In this document: positions 60,248 to 64,000 of the stretch, piece by piece
How the letters are laid out: every line of letters begins with the position of its first letter
Numbering within the stretch: position 1 is the stretch's first letter
Assembly (NCBI GenBank): GCA_030430565.1
Contig: JAUIKS010000044.1
Coordinates: forward strand, 28,380-92,379
DNA length: 64,000 nucleotides
Direction of reading: 5' to 3'
Source: Polyangia bacterium
Lineage (GTDB): Bacteria; Myxococcota_A; Polyangia; Nannocystales; Nannocystaceae
The notes under the pieces: model-generated
Told to the model about the DNA's origin: nothing
The model's database searches: none
Seen by the model: the letters and a program-made list of their open reading frames with translations, nothing else
Position numbers and translations under genes: made by a program

Positions 60248-60471
60248 ACATCCGTGACAAGCACGCCAGCGTGATCCTGTCGCTCCCGCGTCGCGAGCCG
60301 CTGTTCTTAGACAGTCTCGGTGACGGAACACCGCGTCCCATCGTTCTTCAAGCTCCGATCACGCGCACCGGCATCATCGTGCTAATGCTCGCCGCCGCGT
60401 TGCTTGGCGCAGGGGCATCGACCGCGCTCTCAAACACTCTAGCCTGCTCAATACGATCGGAGGCAGCATGA
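60244..60471 (+). CDS. small membrane protein
   Basis: A 75-residue protein with one strong transmembrane segment (GIIVLMLAAALLGAGASTAL) near the C-terminus and a basic N-terminal part (DKHASVILSLPRREPL). Starts by ATGA overlap with the preceding gene and ends overlapping the next ATG. No family recognised. Its small size, single helix and position in a phage-like small-gene operon recall holin or superinfection-exclusion type proteins, but that is only a thought. Confidence 0.6.
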   Translation: MNIRDKHASVILSLPRREPLFLDSLGDGTPRPIVLQAPITRTGIIVLMLAAALLGAGASTALSNTLACSIRSEAA

Positions 60472-60647
60472 ACCTTCAACCTGTCGTTAGGGCAATGAAG
60501 CGCGCGCTCGTGCCGGTAGCGCTGACGGAACACGGCACCGTGAACGACGCCGCGCGCGCTTGTGGTGTGACCGCCCGAACATTTCGGCGATGGATGAGGC
60601 TTTGCGAACGAGAGGTGCCGGCTCACAAGGTCGACGGAGCATTCTGA
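60468..60647 (+). CDS. 59-residue helix-turn-helix protein
   Basis: A very short gene overlapped by both neighbours: it starts at ATG 60468 (ATGA overlap) and its stop shares one base with the next ATG. The protein reads MKRALVPVALTEHGTVNDAA, RACGVTARTFRRWMRLCERE, a Fis/MerR-like helix-turn-helix (residues ~20-45) with a basic recognition helix. It may be a small DNA-binding partner for the XRE regulator or an auxiliary factor like those of phages. Confidence 0.65.
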   Translation: MNLQPVVRAMKRALVPVALTEHGTVNDAARACGVTARTFRRWMRLCEREVPAHKVDGAF

Positions 60648-61060
60648 TGAAACAACTGATGATGTACCAAGCCATCGTTCTCGACAGCCGACAGACGACC
60701 GACTATCGGACCGACGAAGATTTTCGTTCGTGGGTTCAAGAACGCGCCCGCCGCCTAAGTGAGTCCTTGCCGGTTTTCGTGATGAGCGCAAGCTTCGAGC
60801 CGCTCGGATCGGCCGCCGGAGGAAGTTGGCGCATCCTGCTGCGGGACCGCTTGCAGACAATCCTCGCCCGTAGCGAGTTCAGTAGTCAGCTCTCGATTCT
60901 TCACGAACTGGCATATGGCGATCAAGTCGAGTTCACCATCGCCTGCGGCGCCGGGACCGAGTTTCCCCTCCGGCTCGATCCCGCACTCTCGGGAGGAGAA
61001 CTCCGCGATGCTCTTATGAGTGTCTGGATCAAACACAGCCAGGAGTGTGACGCCGGATGA
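60647..61060 (+). CDS. hypothetical protein, fourth gene of small operon
   Basis: A 137-residue protein, ATG at 60647 (TGATG junction with the HTH gene). LMMYQAIVLDSRQTTDYRTD, FRSWVQERARRLSESLPVFV, GSWRILLRDRLQTILARSEF, ELAYGDQVEFTIACGAGTEF suggest an alpha/beta domain. The longer upstream frame to 60560 is not used because it would cross the HTH gene. No known family. Ends by ATGA overlap with the next gene. Confidence 0.6.
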   Translation: MKQLMMYQAIVLDSRQTTDYRTDEDFRSWVQERARRLSESLPVFVMSASFEPLGSAAGGSWRILLRDRLQTILARSEFSSQLSILHELAYGDQVEFTIACGAGTEFPLRLDPALSGGELRDALMSVWIKHSQECDAG

Positions 61061-61425
61061 GCGGCAAAGCGGTGTCACGTGTGTATCAGGTTGGCGAGCT
61101 CGTCCCGGCGTATCGCCGGGTCGGGCTGGTAATCAAAGACGGCGAACTCGTCGCCGGAGACTCACTCGTTCTCACACTCGACGGGGCTCAAAGGCTCTTC
61201 GAGAGAATCCGACACGAGCAACCCCAGCGCGTCATCAAGCTCGTCCGCCGCGTTCATACGTCAGCGCCGGTTGTGCTTCTGCGCGCAAACGGAGAGTCGG
61301 CTCGCGGTTCCAAGCAGGAAGAGGCGCTCCGGAAGCGCCTGGAACGACTGAGCAGGGATTGTGTGGCCGCTGGGCTGTTTGTCACAACAGAATGCTGGGG
61401 CGAGGTTGCTTCGAACCGTAGCTAG
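61057..61425 (+). CDS. hypothetical protein, last gene of small operon
   Basis: A 122-residue protein, ATG at 61057. SRVYQVGELVPAYRRVGLVI, DGELVAGDSLVLTLDGAQRL, RVIKLVRRVHTSAPVVLLRA form a beta-rich first half; LRKRLERLSRDCVAAGLFVT, TECWGEVASNRS end it. No catalytic motif. As the last gene of the five-gene unit it is followed by 275 bp with no gene, apart from an in-frame N-terminal extension of the next lipoprotein. Confidence 0.6.
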   Translation: MSGKAVSRVYQVGELVPAYRRVGLVIKDGELVAGDSLVLTLDGAQRLFERIRHEQPQRVIKLVRRVHTSAPVVLLRANGESARGSKQEEALRKRLERLSRDCVAAGLFVTTECWGEVASNRS

Positions 61426-61700
61426 TTTTCTCGGGCCGCGACGTATGCCTGCCTGGACGAGCGAATTCGCGCGAACTGACTGTCCCAACTACTGAGCGGC
61501 ATCGCGCGTGTGAGGTTGGGTACCGCATGACGATGAGTTTCACGAAGACCCTCGAGCAGCTCCTCGCCATCCTTCGTGACGAAGCCAATGCCACTCACGA
61601 AATCGATGGAACCGACGAAGAGCGCCTCTCGAAGCATAAACGAACGGCGAAGAATCATGATACACAGGAAGCGCTCGGAAACGCGCACAAGGCTCGTGGC

Positions 61701-63356
61701 ATGGCATCGTCCCCTTCACTTGTTCAATTGCTCCTGATCGCGACGCTTCCGATCTCCGCGGGATGCGGCGAGGTGTTCGACGCCGCTGACGAGCACAACG
61801 AGCTGGCGGACAGCGAATCCGAGCACGGCGAGGTCATGGGCGAGGTCGACGAGGATCAACGCCCCGGCGTCAACACGTCGACATCGGATGGTGCCCCCGA
61901 TCCCGGGGGGGCGCTCTCGGACTCGGGCGCGGGCTCTAGCACCGGCGAGCCCGAGGAGTTTACGACCGGCGACAACGTCGACGCCCCGCCCGAAGTCCTA
62001 CAGCCGGAGGTACAAGGCTCGCACGCGCCGGACCCGATCACCGCCGCCGGACCCGTCACGCTTTCGGTGATCGCGTTCGACGACAAAGCGATCGAGCGCG
62101 TCGACTTCTTCGTTGACGACAAGCTCGTGGCTGCGGTCACGGACCACGACTACGGGCACTACACGCACACGCTGGCGATCGACCATCAGGACGACGCCGG
62201 CGAGTTCGAGTTCCACGCGGTCGCGGTCGACAACGCCGGTCAGACAACCACCAGCGGCACAGTTCCATGGACGGTCGAGCTACCGGAGAGTGGCTCGTCG
62301 CTGTTCTCCGCCCCGGATGAGCCCCCGCCCCCGGGTGAGCACATCTACTGGGAGGACGTGGCTGTGAGCCCGAATGGCGAATTCTTCGTCGTCGGGCGCC
62401 GAATCGAGGATGGCGTGGTGTCGCTGCTTTCAGAGCGACGAGGCCCAGGAGGCTCACTGATCGACGACTCCTGGGTGCCCCCGACAAACGGTCGCTTTGG
62501 CGTGGCCGTGGCGTTCATGGACTCGACGCCGATCGTTGTCGCGCGCGATGTCGATGGTTCTTCGTGGGTCGGCCGGTACACCGCGAGTGGATCGCCGATG
62601 TACCAGTACATCGTGGATGACGCGGAGTGGCGCGACGTGGCGGTCGCGGGCGACCTCGTGTACGTGGTCGGCAACACAGGGGCGCTGTCCACAACCGACA
62701 CGAACGCGCGTACGTGGGCGATGACGCCTGAACTCGAGCCATACTGGATCCGCAACGAGAACGCGGGCGGAGACAAGCATGTCGCCCGCGCGCTCGCTGT
62801 CGCGGACGGGCGCGTGTTCGCGGTCGGGCAGATCACGTACGACAATAACCCGCAGCCGTACGGCGCAGCATGGGCCTACGCGGCCGAGGATGGGACGCCC
62901 TTGTGGTCTCGAGAATTTCCGACAGAGAACGAAGACATCTTCGGTGTCACCGTGCTTCCTGACGGTCTCCGCACGGCTGGACTAAAGGAAAACGATGGCG
63001 GCAAGCGTATGCTCGTGCGGCATCTCCAGGCCGATAATGGAATCGGAGTACCGATCAGCGCGCTCGAGCAAACGGCGGATGTCGAGATCGCGTACACGAT
63101 CGCCGCGTCGAGTCACGGCGAGTACGTGGTCGCAGGAGCGGAGTGCGCCTTCGGCGCGGAGTGCTTCGCGCAACGGCGCCGCTACGCTGGGAATTCGAAG
63201 AAGTGGCAGGTGCAGATGGGGCTCAAGTCATCGGCCACGCGCTATGTCGTCGCCAAGACGCTTCCCTACGGATATGTCGCCTTGCTGGGGCAGCATGATG
63301 TCAACTACGGTAATGGAGACCAAGGTAGCTCGTGGCTCCGCGTCATACACCCGTAG
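61701..63356 (+). CDS. lipoprotein with Ig-like and propeller-like regions
   Basis: Lipoprotein of 551 residues starting at ATG 61701: MASSPSLVQLLLIATLPISAGC. An acidic Ser/Asp/Glu linker leads to a bacterial Ig-like (Big_9-type) domain: TLSVIAFDDKAIERVDFFVD, DKLVAAVTDHDYGHYTHTLA, FHAVAVDNAGQTTTSG. The remaining ~350 residues show short propeller-like units: EDVAVSPNGEFFVVGRRIED, RFGVAVAFMDSTPIVVARDV, ALAVADGRVFAVGQITYDNN, DIFGVTVLPDGLRTAGLKEN. The open frame extends upstream to 61527, but the lipoprotein signal is only used if translation starts at 61701. Function unknown. Confidence 0.85.
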   Translation: MASSPSLVQLLLIATLPISAGCGEVFDAADEHNELADSESEHGEVMGEVDEDQRPGVNTSTSDGAPDPGGALSDSGAGSSTGEPEEFTTGDNVDAPPEVLQPEVQGSHAPDPITAAGPVTLSVIAFDDKAIERVDFFVDDKLVAAVTDHDYGHYTHTLAIDHQDDAGEFEFHAVAVDNAGQTTTSGTVPWTVELPESGSSLFSAPDEPPPPGEHIYWEDVAVSPNGEFFVVGRRIEDGVVSLLSERRGPGGSLIDDSWVPPTNGRFGVAVAFMDSTPIVVARDVDGSSWVGRYTASGSPMYQYIVDDAEWRDVAVAGDLVYVVGNTGALSTTDTNARTWAMTPELEPYWIRNENAGGDKHVARALAVADGRVFAVGQITYDNNPQPYGAAWAYAAEDGTPLWSREFPTENEDIFGVTVLPDGLRTAGLKENDGGKRMLVRHLQADNGIGVPISALEQTADVEIAYTIAASSHGEYVVAGAECAFGAECFAQRRRYAGNSKKWQVQMGLKSSATRYVVAKTLPYGYVALLGQHDVNYGNGDQGSSWLRVIHP

Positions 63357-64000
63357 TCCTTGTTGTGCTCATCGCCTGTGGTGGTGTCACGTCACAGACT
63401 AGCGGTGACGAGGGCATCACGAGCGTCAGCGGTAGCGGCACGGGCGCGGGAGACGAGACCACGTCCCCGTCGAGTTCGAGTTCGGGCCCAGTTCCGTCGG
63501 GCACCAGTCCCGCGGACGTGACCACGGGCCCCATGAAGGACGTGGGCGCGGACGACTGGGACCTCCCCCCGTACTGCGGCGCGCTCGACATCGTATTGAC
63601 GGTCGAGCAGACCATCGATGCCAATATCGAAGTGGCCTACAACGTCGCGTACGACTTGCCGGCTGGGATCGAGGAACGACTGCCGGGCTGGAGCGTGCAC
63701 TACCTCCACGTTCCGGGCGTATCTCCCGCGTATACACTTGACTGCAAGCAAGACTGCCTAGAAGACGGATTTTGCGAAGCGTACCCGGACTTCAAGTGTG
63801 ATGTGCTCGGGCCATGTGATTGGGAGACCGGCGCGGGGCTCATGTGGCGCGCGCTCGACGAGAAATGCATCGAAGGACCGCGGCGCTGGGTTGACGCGGC
63901 CGAGGACGACGCCTCCGAGATCATGCACTGCATGTGGAAAAGCGGCGTGAACTCAGGCTCCTGGGGCGCGCTCGGCCCTGCGCTCGCGTCCGTGAGCCCC
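63332..64000 (+). CDS. VWA-like lipoprotein, partial at window edge
   Basis: Open to the window end. GTG at 63332 lies 25 bp inside the preceding gene's 3' end, preceded by AAGG at 63323-63326. The signal reads APRHTPVVLVVLIAC followed by GGVTSQTSGDEG and a Ser/Thr/Gly linker. The domain begins CGALDIVLTVEQTIDANIEV, with the position and strand of a von Willebrand A domain but without the DxSxS metal-binding motif. Six cysteines appear at DCKQDCLEDGFCEAYPDFKC and neighbouring residues. The 3' end is beyond the window. Confidence 0.7.
   Translation, partial: MAPRHTPVVLVVLIACGGVTSQTSGDEGITSVSGSGTGAGDETTSPSSSSSGPVPSGTSPADVTTGPMKDVGADDWDLPPYCGALDIVLTVEQTIDANIEVAYNVAYDLPAGIEERLPGWSVHYLHVPGVSPAYTLDCKQDCLEDGFCEAYPDFKCDVLGPCDWETGAGLMWRALDEKCIEGPRRWVDAAEDDASEIMHCMWKSGVNSGSWGALGPALASVSP

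Overview
The window is very GC-rich, densely coding DNA, apart from one stretch near 58.6-61.5 kb. Its most striking feature is the number of secreted lipoproteins: about twenty genes encode a short signal ending in a lipobox Cys, usually followed by a Ser/Thr/Gly/Asp-rich low-complexity linker. Several carry families typical of myxobacteria: CGDG...CDDGN...DGC cysteine repeats, an ADYC-like domain, DUF1554, YHYH, and Ser/Thr kinases with TPR tails. I infer a myxobacterium, most likely of the Nannocystis/Plesiocystis/Enhygromyxa side of the group. No rRNA, tRNA, CRISPR array or intact transposase was recognised.

Layout. 0-5.6 kb: thioredoxin (minus), a membrane protein, a class-V aminotransferase/cysteine desulfurase-like enzyme and a ~990-residue protein ending in a phytanoyl-CoA-dioxygenase-like domain. 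5.7-8.5 kb: a YHYH lipoprotein and a beta-propeller lipoprotein. 8.6-12.8 kb: a TetR regulator preceded by three tandem operator-like repeats, an alpha/beta hydrolase translationally coupled to it, and a convergent ABC-2 exporter pair. 13-20 kb: lipoproteins and small unknowns. 20-26.5 kb: Tex, a WD40 protein and a hydrolase. 26.5-30 kb: a TetR gene divergent from a penicillin-acylase-family lipoprotein, with a palindrome filling the -35/-10 spacer.

31.4-39.6 kb is the most interesting block. A minus-strand gene set encodes what looks like the whole bacillithiol pathway in two ORFs: a BshB-type PIG-L deacetylase with an extra methyltransferase-like N-terminal region, and a single 1093-residue BshC-BshA fusion. 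An MFS transporter overlaps the fusion gene by 4 bp, and an NTF2/SnoaL-like gene follows. A Cys/Met-metabolism PLP enzyme is divergently transcribed next to it.

39.7-57.5 kb returns to ordinary accessory content: an NYN-domain protein, VWA lipoproteins, a Ser/Thr kinase with TPRs, a MetX-like acyltransferase behind a long hairpin, a methyltransferase, paired small Cys-rich proteins, a YfbK-like VWA lipoprotein, an eight-repeat Cys-rich protein with a P-domain, and an NmrA-like protein. At about 58.6 kb a hybrid histidine kinase begins abruptly at its H-box, next to two copies of an 18-bp palindromic repeat and less GC-rich, gene-poor DNA. Beyond lies an XRE-type regulator with an in-frame truncated duplicate. 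Divergent from it are five tiny overlapping genes of unknown function, one of them a 59-residue helix-turn-helix protein. The window ends with two lipoprotein genes, the last cut by the window edge.

Functional names come from motifs read by eye. No database search was possible, so family assignments without clear catalytic motifs are given low confidence.
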